DNA of 64,000 nucleotides, taken from contig CAKSDE010000002.1 of the NCBI GenBank assembly GCA_934444735.1, positions 124,001 through 188,000 of the forward strand. The letters are read 5' to 3'. Below the pieces are notes generated by a model. It searched no databases. It was not told where the DNA came from and saw only the letters and a program-made list of their open reading frames with translations. Each line of letters opens with the position of its first letter. Position 1 is the stretch's first letter. The translations under genes were made by a program, and so were the position numbers. Positions 49,080 through 59,700 of this stretch are shown one piece after another. The DNA is from an uncultured Clostridia bacterium (GTDB lineage: Bacteria; Bacillota; Clostridia; UBA1381).

Positions 49080-52076
49080 ATGAAAAGACTGATTTCGTTT
49101 TTACTTTCGCTGAGCATGGCGGCGGTTTCGATAGTATCTGTCAATGCCGCAAAATTCAGCGATACAGAGGATTCGCAGGTGGTAGATGTTGTGACGGGAT
49201 TGGGGCTTATGGAAGGCTATACCGACGGAACATTTCTTCCGGAGAGCAATATTACAAGAGCGGAGTTTGCCGAAATTATTGCAAAGGTTTATACATACGG
49301 CGCGGAAGATGACGCAGTTGCCGAATGGAAGAAGAACTTTTTTGACGGTGTTTACGAAGATGAAACGGCGCTGATTCCGCCGGAGGAGATGAATAAAGAA
49401 ACCTCCGACATCTATTCCGACGTGTTGGAGGGGAGCGATTCGTATGATGCGATAAAGCTTGTTACACGCCGCGGAATTATGAAGGGTATCGGCGGCGGAG
49501 AATTTCTGCCCGACGGTAATCTGAGCGTAGAACAGGCATTAAAGGTAATCGTCACAATGATGGGATATGCAAAGTCGGCAGAGGCACAGGGAGGATACCC
49601 GAGCGGATACTTAGCTGTTGCGGCTGACTTGCGGCTTACTGATAATGTCGGCGGAACAAGCTCATATGCGACGAGAATGGATCTTGCACAGATTTTTTAC
49701 AATGCCTTGGATGTACCTGTGATGCAGTGGGGGATTGCAAGCGACGGAACGCCTTATTACGACACATACCAAGACGATACGTTCCTTACAAAGATACTTG
49801 ATCTGGATCACACAAAGGGAAGAATGACAAGCGACGGCTATACCACTCTTTCGGGTGAGGCAAAGACAGGCAAGAATAAGATCGTTGTAAATAATGTAAG
49901 CTATACTATAAATGACGGAGCGGAATATGTAAGAGATTATCTCGGAAGAGATGTAGAGGTATACTATTCCTTAGATGAGGACAGGGACGATTTTGTATAC
50001 GTATGTTTAACCGGCAGAGATGAATCAGTTAAAATTGATATTTCCGAGTTTGAAAGATATTCGGGAGGTCAGTTTACGTATCTTCCGGCTGATGCAAAAA
50101 GAGAGAAAAATATTCAGACGGTAAACGCTCCGTTTGTTGTCAAAAACGGCTCGGCACTTCCAGGCGCAGACGACACGGTGTTTGATTTTAATTACGGCAC
50201 TGTTGAGGTTATAACCCCGGCAAAGGAGAGCAAAGCGGATTTATTTATCGTAAGGAGCTGCCACAACTTTAATATTGAGCTTGTGGATAAGGCGAAGGAA
50301 GTAATTTATTCGCGTGCATCGCTTTTGGGAAATACAATAGACTTAAACACCGATGAGAAAGATATATTTATATATGATTCGGCAGGTAACGTTACTTCAA
50401 TCGATTCGCTTGCAAGCGGTGTTGTAACGACGGTTTACTACGGAGAGAAGAAGATCGAAATTTATATTTCGGATAAGACGGAGAGCAAATTTTATGTTCG
50501 CGCGGTGGGCTTGAACGATGATAACGAGTACGAGATAACGGGCGAAAAGGACAAATACGTTCTCTCTAAGGATTTTTGCGATATGAACCCGGGAACTTTG
50601 CCGAAAATCGGCAGCGTTTACAATTTGAAAATCGATATACTGGGTAATATCGTTGATTTCAAAGAGGCGGCAGGAGAGATAACCGCGGCATTTATGAATG
50701 ATGTGCGTATTGTCGAAGGCGAGGACGGAGCCGACGAGAAGGTACGTGTAAAGTACTTTGACATGACGACAAAGACGGTTAATACGGTATATCTTGCCGA
50801 TAAAGTTAAAATCATGGCTGCGGACGATACGACCAAAACATACTCGACCGAATCGGCGATAAATACCGTTACCGACGTTATTTATGACGCGATCTGCACA
50901 ATGATCAATAATGTGAAAACAAAGACAGGCTCGATGTTCAGATATAAGATGAACGAGGAAGGCGAGATTACATGGATTGAGCTGCCGGGTATGCAGGAAA
51001 ATTCACTGGACGACTCGTCAAGACTGGTGGAGATAAAGACAAGTTCAAATGTCGCAAACAACACGATGTATAACGGCTCAAACCTTTACGGCGGAACTGT
51101 TATTCTCAATTCAAATACAAAGATTTTGCAGTGCAACTATGCCTCGGACAAATTCGGCGAGGATTCGGGATATGAGATTATAACCAACAGATCCTTTAAA
51201 GAAGGCGGAAAATACGACATAAAAGCATATTCTACGGTGAAAAATTCACCTGTTGCGGAATTTGCAATATATACAAGCGATCCGACAAAATCTATCTCGA
51301 CAGAGGCGCCGCAGACCTGTGCGGTTGTGGAAAAGATATACACGGCTTTGGACGAAAATGACGAAGTAAAGAATTATATGGTATTGGATTCGGGCGAATA
51401 TGCCGTGGATTCGGACGTTATGGAGAAAGGAAACGTCGTAAATATGCAGGGTGCGTCAAGCTATAAGGACGCAAACGGAGTATCGCACGATTTTGAAGTC
51501 GGAAAAGGCGATATTATAAGATACGCTCTTGATACCGAAGGTGTAATCAGTCAGATTCAGATTGTATATGATGCGGATGCAGACTACAGTGACGGTATTA
51601 CAATAGGCGGAAAGCTTTACGACGGCTGGTCAAAACGCGGTAATCTTGCAGGGTGTATTGCAGGATATGACAGAGAAATATACAGTTTTTCAAATCCGTT
51701 CAGTGCATCAAGCAGTGCTTCGGGAAATTCATTCTCAGAGGATTCTTATGCATGGACCTACTATAACGGCAATATGAGAGTAATGCTCGGCTCGGTTGTA
51801 AGAACAGGCTCGGGGTATATAATAACAACTACGAGAAATCTGGCGGAAAATCCGGGAATTGTTGATATGGAGGGCGACGGCTACTACACAACCAATTTGT
51901 GGAACATGAGCACATTCAAGCTTGTTACCGTTTCCAAAAAATCGGTTGAAGTATCGACAGAAAATATAAATGCATTGAAAACCTATGCGGCTGTCGGAAA
52001 GGACTGCGACAGGGTATTTATTACAACAAGATTGGGAAATGTATATAACGCTATAGTATACAGATACGACGACTAA
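49080..52076 (+). CDS. S-layer-like protein with N-terminal SLH domains
   Basis: A 998-residue exported protein; signal peptide 1-~20 ('AAVSIVSVNA'). SLH or SLH-like domains lie at ~21-70 ('GLMEGYTDGTFLPESNITRA'), ~115-170 ('RRGIMKGIGGGEFLPDGNLS') and ~175-215. The remaining ~780 residues are beta-rich and acidic with no assigned domain, as in S-layer array proteins. The ATG at 49080 follows GGAG; it lies 43 bp after the previous stop, with a small GCCGCAA/TTGCGGC hairpin between. It may be a structural surface-layer protein on which the neighbours assemble. Confidence 0.8.
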   Translation: MKRLISFLLSLSMAAVSIVSVNAAKFSDTEDSQVVDVVTGLGLMEGYTDGTFLPESNITRAEFAEIIAKVYTYGAEDDAVAEWKKNFFDGVYEDETALIPPEEMNKETSDIYSDVLEGSDSYDAIKLVTRRGIMKGIGGGEFLPDGNLSVEQALKVIVTMMGYAKSAEAQGGYPSGYLAVAADLRLTDNVGGTSSYATRMDLAQIFYNALDVPVMQWGIASDGTPYYDTYQDDTFLTKILDLDHTKGRMTSDGYTTLSGEAKTGKNKIVVNNVSYTINDGAEYVRDYLGRDVEVYYSLDEDRDDFVYVCLTGRDESVKIDISEFERYSGGQFTYLPADAKREKNIQTVNAPFVVKNGSALPGADDTVFDFNYGTVEVITPAKESKADLFIVRSCHNFNIELVDKAKEVIYSRASLLGNTIDLNTDEKDIFIYDSAGNVTSIDSLASGVVTTVYYGEKKIEIYISDKTESKFYVRAVGLNDDNEYEITGEKDKYVLSKDFCDMNPGTLPKIGSVYNLKIDILGNIVDFKEAAGEITAAFMNDVRIVEGEDGADEKVRVKYFDMTTKTVNTVYLADKVKIMAADDTTKTYSTESAINTVTDVIYDAICTMINNVKTKTGSMFRYKMNEEGEITWIELPGMQENSLDDSSRLVEIKTSSNVANNTMYNGSNLYGGTVILNSNTKILQCNYASDKFGEDSGYEIITNRSFKEGGKYDIKAYSTVKNSPVAEFAIYTSDPTKSISTEAPQTCAVVEKIYTALDENDEVKNYMVLDSGEYAVDSDVMEKGNVVNMQGASSYKDANGVSHDFEVGKGDIIRYALDTEGVISQIQIVYDADADYSDGITIGGKLYDGWSKRGNLAGCIAGYDREIYSFSNPFSASSSASGNSFSEDSYAWTYYNGNMRVMLGSVVRTGSGYIITTTRNLAENPGIVDMEGDGYYTTNLWNMSTFKLVTVSKKSVEVSTENINALKTYAAVGKDCDRVFITTRLGNVYNAIVYRYDD

Positions 52077-52094
52077 GACCGGAGGTGATTTTAA

Positions 52095-55000
52095 TTGAAA
52101 AGGATAAAGAGCTTTTCGGCAATTGCAGTGATAATTACAATGCTTCTCTCAAACGTTGTCTTTGCAAGCCCGGCAAAAAAGATATATTCCGATGATATAG
52201 AGCTTGTTATGGCGGCAGACGGAAAAATCGCGCTTTTTGACGGCGCGGACACTGTTTTGGATAAAACACCCTATTTTGCCGATGATGTTTTAATGATCCC
52301 GGCGGAATATGTGCTTGAAAATTATGGTTATACCGTTAACAAGAACGACTCAGGACTGACGGCAAAGGGGAAATCCGAAATTGAGCTGAGTATTGCAAGC
52401 AATTTGATAAAAATTAACGGGGAAGAAAAGACGCTTAAAAAGGAAACGGTGAAAAACGGAAGTGAAATTTTCTGCTCCGAGGATATTTTGGAAATTTTAG
52501 GCTGTAAGGTGCGGATTACCAAAAGCGGTATACTTGCGGTTTCAAAGAGCGGAAATTTCACCGACTTTGACGAGAATATATTCCTGCATTTACAGGGAGT
52601 ATATGTTGCAACAGACGGCAAATACGGTGCGGCGGGAACACCGGCGGCACCGGTAGACGGACTTGAGGCGGCAAAGAAAATAGCCGTACGGTATATGAAG
52701 GAATACGGCACAAGCTATCCCGTGCATATATTTGTAAAGGGCGGCACATATAGGTTTAAAAGCGGTGTGAGCTTTGATGAAACGGAATTTACTCTAAATA
52801 CCTATAAAGGACTTTCGATTGAAAATTTCGATGAGTCCATGCCGGAATTTACCGGATCGGTTTTACTGGATCAGGAGAAGTTCACACCTGTAACGGACGC
52901 GATGACTTTGGCAAGAGTTCATAAAAATGCAAGGGGCAAGGTTGCAAGTATGGATCTTCGTGAAATGGGGATTAAAAAGCTTGAGAACCTGCCGAACCTG
53001 TTTTACTATATCTATTTGAACGATATTGAACAGACAAACGCAAGATGGCCGAATGAAGGCGAGGCAACGATATTTTCGGTGCCTCAGCAAAACAGCTTTA
53101 CCTTCTCCGAAACCGATCCGACAAGATGGACAGATGCTAAAAACGCATATGTGTTCGGACATTTTTCGAGTTGGGGCTGGGAATGGCATCAGGGTATCAT
53201 CACATCGGTGAATGCGGCTACAAAAACAATCAATATAAAAGGTGCGGCAAATGATGTGTTAAGAACAAATGCGGCCGGTACAGGCTGGTATGCGGCAAAC
53301 CTTTTGGAAGAGCTTGATATGCCGGGCGAATGGTATGTCGATACCGATAATTTAAAGCTGTATTATTATCCGCCGTATCGTCTGAAGGATCAGAAACTTG
53401 AGATGACCGCATATCTTGGCACTCTTCTGACCTTTAACAATTCAAAAAATCTGACGATAAAGGGAATCAATTTCTCAAAGTGCGGCAGAGCTATTGAATT
53501 TACGGGAAATTCCATAAACGGCGTGACAATAACCAAGTGCGAATTTTCGCACGGTCAGGTTTCGCGTTTTGTAGCTTTCCCGAACGGAGATGTGGTGTAT
53601 AATGTACAAATTACCGAAAATAAAGTGTATAACTTATTTGGCTCGTTTGTATATTTCAGAGCAGGAAGCTTGGGAACTTTAAAAAACGGAAATTGCCTGG
53701 TTAAAAATAATTTTGTGGCGCAGACCGCGCAGTATTATAAATCCGCAGGCGGCATGGGTGGATCGTACCAGACCGAGAACTTCGGTAATGTCGGTGTTGA
53801 GTGCGTTAATAATGTTGTGCAGGATATTCCGGGCGGCGCGGCTTTGGGCTGGGCAGGAACAAACTGCAAAATCAACAATAACGAGATTGTAAATGCGGGA
53901 AAATACATGAGCGATTACGGCGCGATATATTTCGGACGTTCTACTTCATATTTCAATATGGAGGTGGCGCACAACTTCCTGCATAACTTTAATAACAACA
54001 ATGTGTACTGCGGACTTTATAACGATGACGCCTATTCAGGTGCAAACTGGCATCATAATGTGTGCGTAGATATGTATCAGCCGTGTATACAGGCACCGGG
54101 ACTAAACACGAAATATATGTATAACGTTACGGTAAACTGTGCAAAAACAGGATCTGTAGGTTCGAGAAAGAGCTACGGCAACAGTGTATACTACAAAGGC
54201 TCTATGTGGAATGAAACAAATAAGCTTTTATATGAAAATGAAGAGGTATACAGAAAAGAATATCCGCAGATGTTTAACTGGCTGGAGCGGGATAAAGAGT
54301 TTTTCAATGTATGCTGGGACAGCATATATTACGGAAATGTAGGTATCGGAAGTGTTGCGATAAATGATTTCGGCGAGATGGAGGAGTACGGTGCAAAAGA
54401 GTTTGAGGAAAACGGAGAGACGATTTCTCTTGTCGGCAAAAACTCACAGCGTGCCGGAAATCCGTACTATGATTATTCGGATGATTTCTTTGTAGATCCC
54501 GAGCATCAGAACTATAACATCAACCCCGAGAGTACGGCGGCAAAAGATGTGCCTGAGCTTTTGGATATTGATGTTACAAAGTCGGGTTTGACGCCCGAGG
54601 CGGAGTATCTTCTGGAAAAACCCGAGACCGGCTCACACTTGAAATATCCTGCAAACGGACAGAAGAATCTCAATGCGTCAAAGATAACCTTTTCGTGGGA
54701 TCCGGTAGCGGGCGCAAGCTTTTACAGAATTATAGTTGCAACAGATCCGGAGCTTGAAAATGTGGTTTATGATAAAGAAGTAAGAGAAAACGGCAACTTT
54801 AATGAGATTACTCTTGACGGATTTTCAAATAACTGCCTCTATTATTGGAAGGTAGTTGCAAAGAGCGTTACAAGACAGAATCAGTTTGAGGTTGATTCGA
54901 TCGGCGGACCGTACGCATTTAAGACAGCGGTTCGTGATACACTCTCGAAAGAAAATTTAAGACTTGCGATTACAAGCTTTGAAGAATTTTGCAAGAATGA

Positions 55001-56402
55001 TTTGCAGGATCCGAACTATGAGTTTGACGCTGATTTTAAGACAAGTGCAAATGCAAAGCTTGAAGAATGCAAGAAAGTATATAAACAGGCAAAAACTCAA
55101 GATGAGTTGGATAAGGCTGAAGAAGAGATATATTACGTTGTTAAAAAATCACCGTTTTTCATGAAGGTACATTTTGAGAATATAGACGGTATATATGATC
55201 AAAATGCAAAATGGGATACGGACGGAAATATCAGCGTCGGCGCGGACGGCGTGTTGACTTTCTCAAGTCAGCAGGGTACAAGAGCAGAGGCAAGAACTGC
55301 AATAAAAAATAAAAATTCGATTCTCTGCTTTAAGATGAAGCTTGCCGATATGGGAACTATCGCAGGAAACTATCAAGGCTTTGATGTTAAGCTGAACGAT
55401 ACAGGTAACGGCTATTTGATCGTCTTTAAGAATGATATAATAGAATGGCAGAGAATAGGAAAGACGCTTACCGAAATTCCGAACGATTTTATTGTGGGCG
55501 ATAAATGGTATGATGTTCAGGCAGGCGGAATAAACACGCCGAACGGTGTTTTGCAGTTTTTCCGTGTGGACGGAAGAATAATTTATGCCGAGCTTGATCA
55601 GACGAGTAATCAGACGAGAGATGAAGGATTTTTCAGAATAAGAAAGAACCAGTTGGGAAATATTCAGCTGAAGGATATGAAAGAAGTGCCGGCGGACGGT
55701 GTTCTGATCGACGATATTCTAAAGGATTTCGTTGAGCCGTATTCGGCAAAGCATTTGCAGACGCTCTTTATAGGCTCTGCCGATGCGATGGAGATGGGAT
55801 CCTCCGCACTCTTCTCCAAGCTTGATAAATCGATTCTCGGAGAGCTTATGTATTCGGCGATAAAGGAAGAAAAGGTATACGCTACAAGAGCCGATATTTC
55901 GCAATATAAGAAGAAAATTGAGGAAATGTGCGTGGTTGCGGGATATAACCAGGGGCTTTCCGAAAACCTCTTCAAAAATAAGATTGAGTTTTTGTATGAC
56001 GATATTTTAAATGTTGAGGATATTGATACAAACGGCGTGACGATATATTCGTGGTATAAAAAGCTGCCGGATAAGTTCAAAGCGGTTGCGACGGAATCTA
56101 TGATGAAAGGTAATTGCAAGAATATCGGTGAGCTGAAAAAGCACATAACAAATAAGCTTTTCACGACGATTATTAATTCATGCTACACCGGCTTTGCCGG
56201 ACAGTCGGAGTATATATCCGAGGTTTTGACAAAGGAAAATGCGGATTGCGTAGGAATAGATATAAGCGATTATCTTGCGCTTACTCCGGAGCAGAAACTA
56301 AAAGCAAATGATGCTATAGGCAACGGCAAACACGGTAATACCGAGAGAACTTTAGAAGAGTTGGAGCAGGATATACACGATGCCGTAAAGAACGTAAAAT
56401 AG
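52095..56402 (+). CDS. exported right-handed beta-helix protein with shared helical C-terminal module
   Basis: A 1435-residue protein starting with TTG after a perfect GGAGGTGAT site, 18 bp after the previous gene. Signal peptide 1-~24; a stalk-type domain ~30-150; a right-handed parallel beta-helix ~165-720 with Asn-rich rungs ('HNFLHNFNNNNVYCGLYNDD', 'NVTVNC'); a fibronectin-III-like domain ~843-945 ('ITFSWDPVAGASFYRIIVAT'); a helical linker; a concanavalin-like beta domain ~1020-1200; and a helical C-terminal module ~1201-1435 ('LTKENADCVGIDISDYLAL') homologous to the one before the SLH domains of the 44546 product. A polysaccharide lyase or hydrolase is plausible from the beta-helix; catalytic residues are not identified. 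Confidence 0.82.
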   Translation: MKRIKSFSAIAVIITMLLSNVVFASPAKKIYSDDIELVMAADGKIALFDGADTVLDKTPYFADDVLMIPAEYVLENYGYTVNKNDSGLTAKGKSEIELSIASNLIKINGEEKTLKKETVKNGSEIFCSEDILEILGCKVRITKSGILAVSKSGNFTDFDENIFLHLQGVYVATDGKYGAAGTPAAPVDGLEAAKKIAVRYMKEYGTSYPVHIFVKGGTYRFKSGVSFDETEFTLNTYKGLSIENFDESMPEFTGSVLLDQEKFTPVTDAMTLARVHKNARGKVASMDLREMGIKKLENLPNLFYYIYLNDIEQTNARWPNEGEATIFSVPQQNSFTFSETDPTRWTDAKNAYVFGHFSSWGWEWHQGIITSVNAATKTINIKGAANDVLRTNAAGTGWYAANLLEELDMPGEWYVDTDNLKLYYYPPYRLKDQKLEMTAYLGTLLTFNNSKNLTIKGINFSKCGRAIEFTGNSINGVTITKCEFSHGQVSRFVAFPNGDVVYNVQITENKVYNLFGSFVYFRAGSLGTLKNGNCLVKNNFVAQTAQYYKSAGGMGGSYQTENFGNVGVECVNNVVQDIPGGAALGWAGTNCKINNNEIVNAGKYMSDYGAIYFGRSTSYFNMEVAHNFLHNFNNNNVYCGLYNDDAYSGANWHHNVCVDMYQPCIQAPGLNTKYMYNVTVNCAKTGSVGSRKSYGNSVYYKGSMWNETNKLLYENEEVYRKEYPQMFNWLERDKEFFNVCWDSIYYGNVGIGSVAINDFGEMEEYGAKEFEENGETISLVGKNSQRAGNPYYDYSDDFFVDPEHQNYNINPESTAAKDVPELLDIDVTKSGLTPEAEYLLEKPETGSHLKYPANGQKNLNASKITFSWDPVAGASFYRIIVATDPELENVVYDKEVRENGNFNEITLDGFSNNCLYYWKVVAKSVTRQNQFEVDSIGGPYAFKTAVRDTLSKENLRLAITSFEEFCKNDLQDPNYEFDADFKTSANAKLEECKKVYKQAKTQDELDKAEEEIYYVVKKSPFFMKVHFENIDGIYDQNAKWDTDGNISVGADGVLTFSSQQGTRAEARTAIKNKNSILCFKMKLADMGTIAGNYQGFDVKLNDTGNGYLIVFKNDIIEWQRIGKTLTEIPNDFIVGDKWYDVQAGGINTPNGVLQFFRVDGRIIYAELDQTSNQTRDEGFFRIRKNQLGNIQLKDMKEVPADGVLIDDILKDFVEPYSAKHLQTLFIGSADAMEMGSSALFSKLDKSILGELMYSAIKEEKVYATRADISQYKKKIEEMCVVAGYNQGLSENLFKNKIEFLYDDILNVEDIDTNGVTIYSWYKKLPDKFKAVATESMMKGNCKNIGELKKHITNKLFTTIINSCYTGFAGQSEYISEVLTKENADCVGIDISDYLALTPEQKLKANDAIGNGKHGNTERTLEELEQDIHDAVKNVK

Positions 56403-56427
56403 AGGTGCGTGAAAAATGCACAGACCG

Positions 56428-56645
56428 CATAAAGCAAATGCTTTATGCTATGAACAAACCTCGCCGCTTGAGCGTCGAAACAAGCGATGTATATTTCATC
56501 GTGAATTGAAAATTCACGATTTAATTATTACGCTGTTTCTCCTTTTTCCCAAAAAACTTTGGTTTTTGGGAGCCCTATAAAAGTACGCTTTCGGGCAAGC
56601 ACAAGCAAAGATTTTCTTTGCTTGTGCTCGGTTTGTCCATTCTGC
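56428..56645 (+). repeat. multi-hairpin intergenic repeat, copy 2
   Basis: A hairpin GCATAAAG/CTTTATGC at 56428-56449 is followed by the repeat proper (56446-56645): AACAAACCTCGCCGCTTGAG, the palindrome ATCGTGAATT/AATTCACGAT, the hairpin CCCAAAAA/TTTTTGGG, and an extra hairpin GCACAAGCAAAG/CTTTGCTTGTGC absent from copy 1. It is inverted relative to 38228-38397. It fills most of the 345-bp gap between two beta-helix genes. Confidence 0.75.
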
Positions 56646-56747
56646 ACTATTTTTCAGTATTCCCCATAATGAGCTGTAGTGAAATGATCGTATTTTGCTA
56701 CAGCTCATTATGAAACGAGTGATAATTAAAGAAAGGTCAGTGAACTT

Positions 56748-59700
56748 ATGAAAAAAATATTGGCAGCGGCAGCAGCTTTATGCATGACGGCACAGCTTTA
56801 TGTGCCTGTTTCGGCGGCAGATGAGGTTATAATTTATGTTTCTCCTGCGGGAAGAACAGACGCGTCGGGAGATAAAAACAATCCTGTGGGCAGTATTGAT
56901 GATACCGAAAGACTTTTGGAAAAATACAGCGGACAATCGGTAAAGATACTTTTTCATGCAGGAAAATATGATTTGTCCGATACTTTGACGTTGGACTCCA
57001 AGGATTCTGTTACATTTGCGGCTTACGGTGACGGAGATGTAATTTTTTCGGGCGCAAAAACCTTAAAGAACAGCGGTTTTTCCGCGGTAAGGGATCCCGA
57101 TATATTGGATAGACTTACCGGATCCGCAAGAAGCAGCGTGCTTGAATATCATCTTTCGGACAGCGGTGTGGAGTATTCAAAAAATGACGCTGTGCGCCCG
57201 TATCTTTTTGTTGATGATGTGATGAAAAACGCGGCAAGATACCCGAACGGCGAATATCTGACGGCAACAGCTGCAAATGGCACAAAGAGCTTTTCCTATG
57301 ACGGATATGATATTTCCAAATGGGAAAGCGCTGACGACGCGGTGCTGGTCGGCTCGGCAGATTCGACGTATTTTTGGAGAAATTATGATATAAGCGTGTC
57401 GGATGGTGTGATTACCGCGTCGGGAAATGTACGCAAGGGCGCAAAATTCTATGTGGAGAATCTTTTGGAGGAGCTTGACACTCCGGGAGAATATTTTATC
57501 GACAGAGATGAAAATATTCTTTATTATTACCCCGACTCGGAGATTGAGAATGAAAAAATTGAGGTGATATCATTTTTAAATGATGCGGTAAAGCTCAAAT
57601 CGTCAACAAATATTACCTTTGACGGAATCACCTTTGATAAAATCGGCGGACGGGCGATTCAGGCGACAGGCGCTGAAAATGTCGTGATAAAAAACTGTAA
57701 TTTTGATTATGTGCAGGGGGATAGCGTAATTTCTCTTACAGGAAAAGAGTCCTGCATTTCGGATAACAGCTTTTACGGCTGTGCAAATACCGCGGTTACA
57801 TTCCACGGCGGCAGTATAAGAACGCTTACCGACGGGAATATTGCGGTAAAGAATAACAGAATATCTTTTTGCGGATATAAATCCAAAAGTGCCATAATTT
57901 CATCGGGTTCGTCGGCAACAAGCATACCGTCGGATTTCGGAAATTCGGTTACGAATAATATTATCCAGGACTGCATGACTTTTATGGGGATTTCGATAAA
58001 TGCAAATGACTATGAGATAAATTACAATGAAATTATAAACCAGGGCTACTTAATCGGCGACGGCGGCGCGATATATATGGGAAGAAGCAATGTAAAATAC
58101 GGCACCGAGGTTGCGTATAACTACATTCATGACGGTCATAAGAATGATCCGGCATATGCTTATTGCGGGCTCTACTCCGATGACGGATATTCGGGTACGA
58201 ATTTTCATCATAACGTTGTAAAGGATATGTATCAGGGTGTTATTGCGGGAATAGGAATGAACTGTCGTATAAATAATAACCTGTTTATCAATAACTCCAA
58301 TGCCTCGGCGATAGGCTCAAGAATGACGAACTATTCAAAAGACGGCGGTGCGGTTGAAAGCGGTATGCAGGACACAATGTATAATGAGCTGGATACGATT
58401 TTAAAGCGTACAGATTACGGCGAGCTTTTTAAAACGCACTATCCCGAGATTGCCGCAGGAGTTTCAAGAAAACCGTATTTTGCACCGTGGAATACAGAGA
58501 TTACGGGAAATGTTGCAATCGGCGGAAAATCAATCGGCGAAAAACCGTGGCACCCGTATTATCGGCTTGACGGGACAAAGACTGCAATTACAAATGAGGA
58601 AACAGTTGTAAGCAATAAAAATTACGAGATAGAATACGGAAAGAAATATATCGGTCAGAATTTGTATGAGGGATATTATGTTGACGAAATAGCGCTTTAC
58701 GGCGCAAGTATTACCGATGCAAACGGCACGGATCTGAACTGCACAAGCGCCGGAAATCCTGAATATGAGTATAACGCGGACCTGTTTTGCGATCCCGAAA
58801 ATCAGGACTATACATTAAAGAGCGGCTTTGACTGCGCAGTTTCTGATGTGGGAAGTATCGATATGAGCAAAATCAGTATTGTAACAAGTTCAAATGCAAA
58901 AATATACGAAAATTCACCTTCAGGAATAACGCTTTTAACACCAGGTGAAAATGCGGCAAATGTATCAGCAGCTGCGGATTTTTCGTGGGAAAGAGTGAAA
59001 AATGCGTCAAAGTACAGAATTGTAATTTCAAAAAATGCAGATCTCTCCGATGCGGTTGTAGATGAGACATTTAACGATACATCGGACGCGTTGGTAAAGC
59101 AATATACATTAGAAAACGGCGGCAGCTATTTCTGGCAGGTGACGGCATACGGACTTGCCAAGAACGATTCATTTGAAATTAAGAGCGATATATGCGCGTT
59201 TACGGTACAAAATGCGGATTATATTAATAAAGCCAATCTGACAAAGATTGCGGAAATTGCGGGCGAGCAGATAGAAAAGTACAATAAGGGACTTTTGGAA
59301 TATTCCGATTCACAAATGTATAATAAGCTTTTGCAGGAAAAGAGCAATGCGGAAAATGTACTGAATAAAGCGGCGTCACAAAGTGCGATTGATTCGGCGG
59401 AGGACAGCATGATTTCGGTTTTAAAGGAGGCAAAGCTTTGCATGACACTAAAAGAGCCGAAAATATCCGAATGCAGGGCAGACCAGGAGACAGATAATGT
59501 TTATGTTACAGGCTCGGGATTTTTGGCAAATGCGTATGTAAGCGTTGTTGTTACAAATCCGAAATATGACATAAATAAGGCGGCAAACGGCTTTGATCTG
59601 ACATCGGTTCAGTATACCGATACTTTGAGAGCCGATGAAAACGGTGTTCTTTCGTTTGTGTTTAATACTCGTGTTGACGGGGAGGACAGAAGCGGAAACT

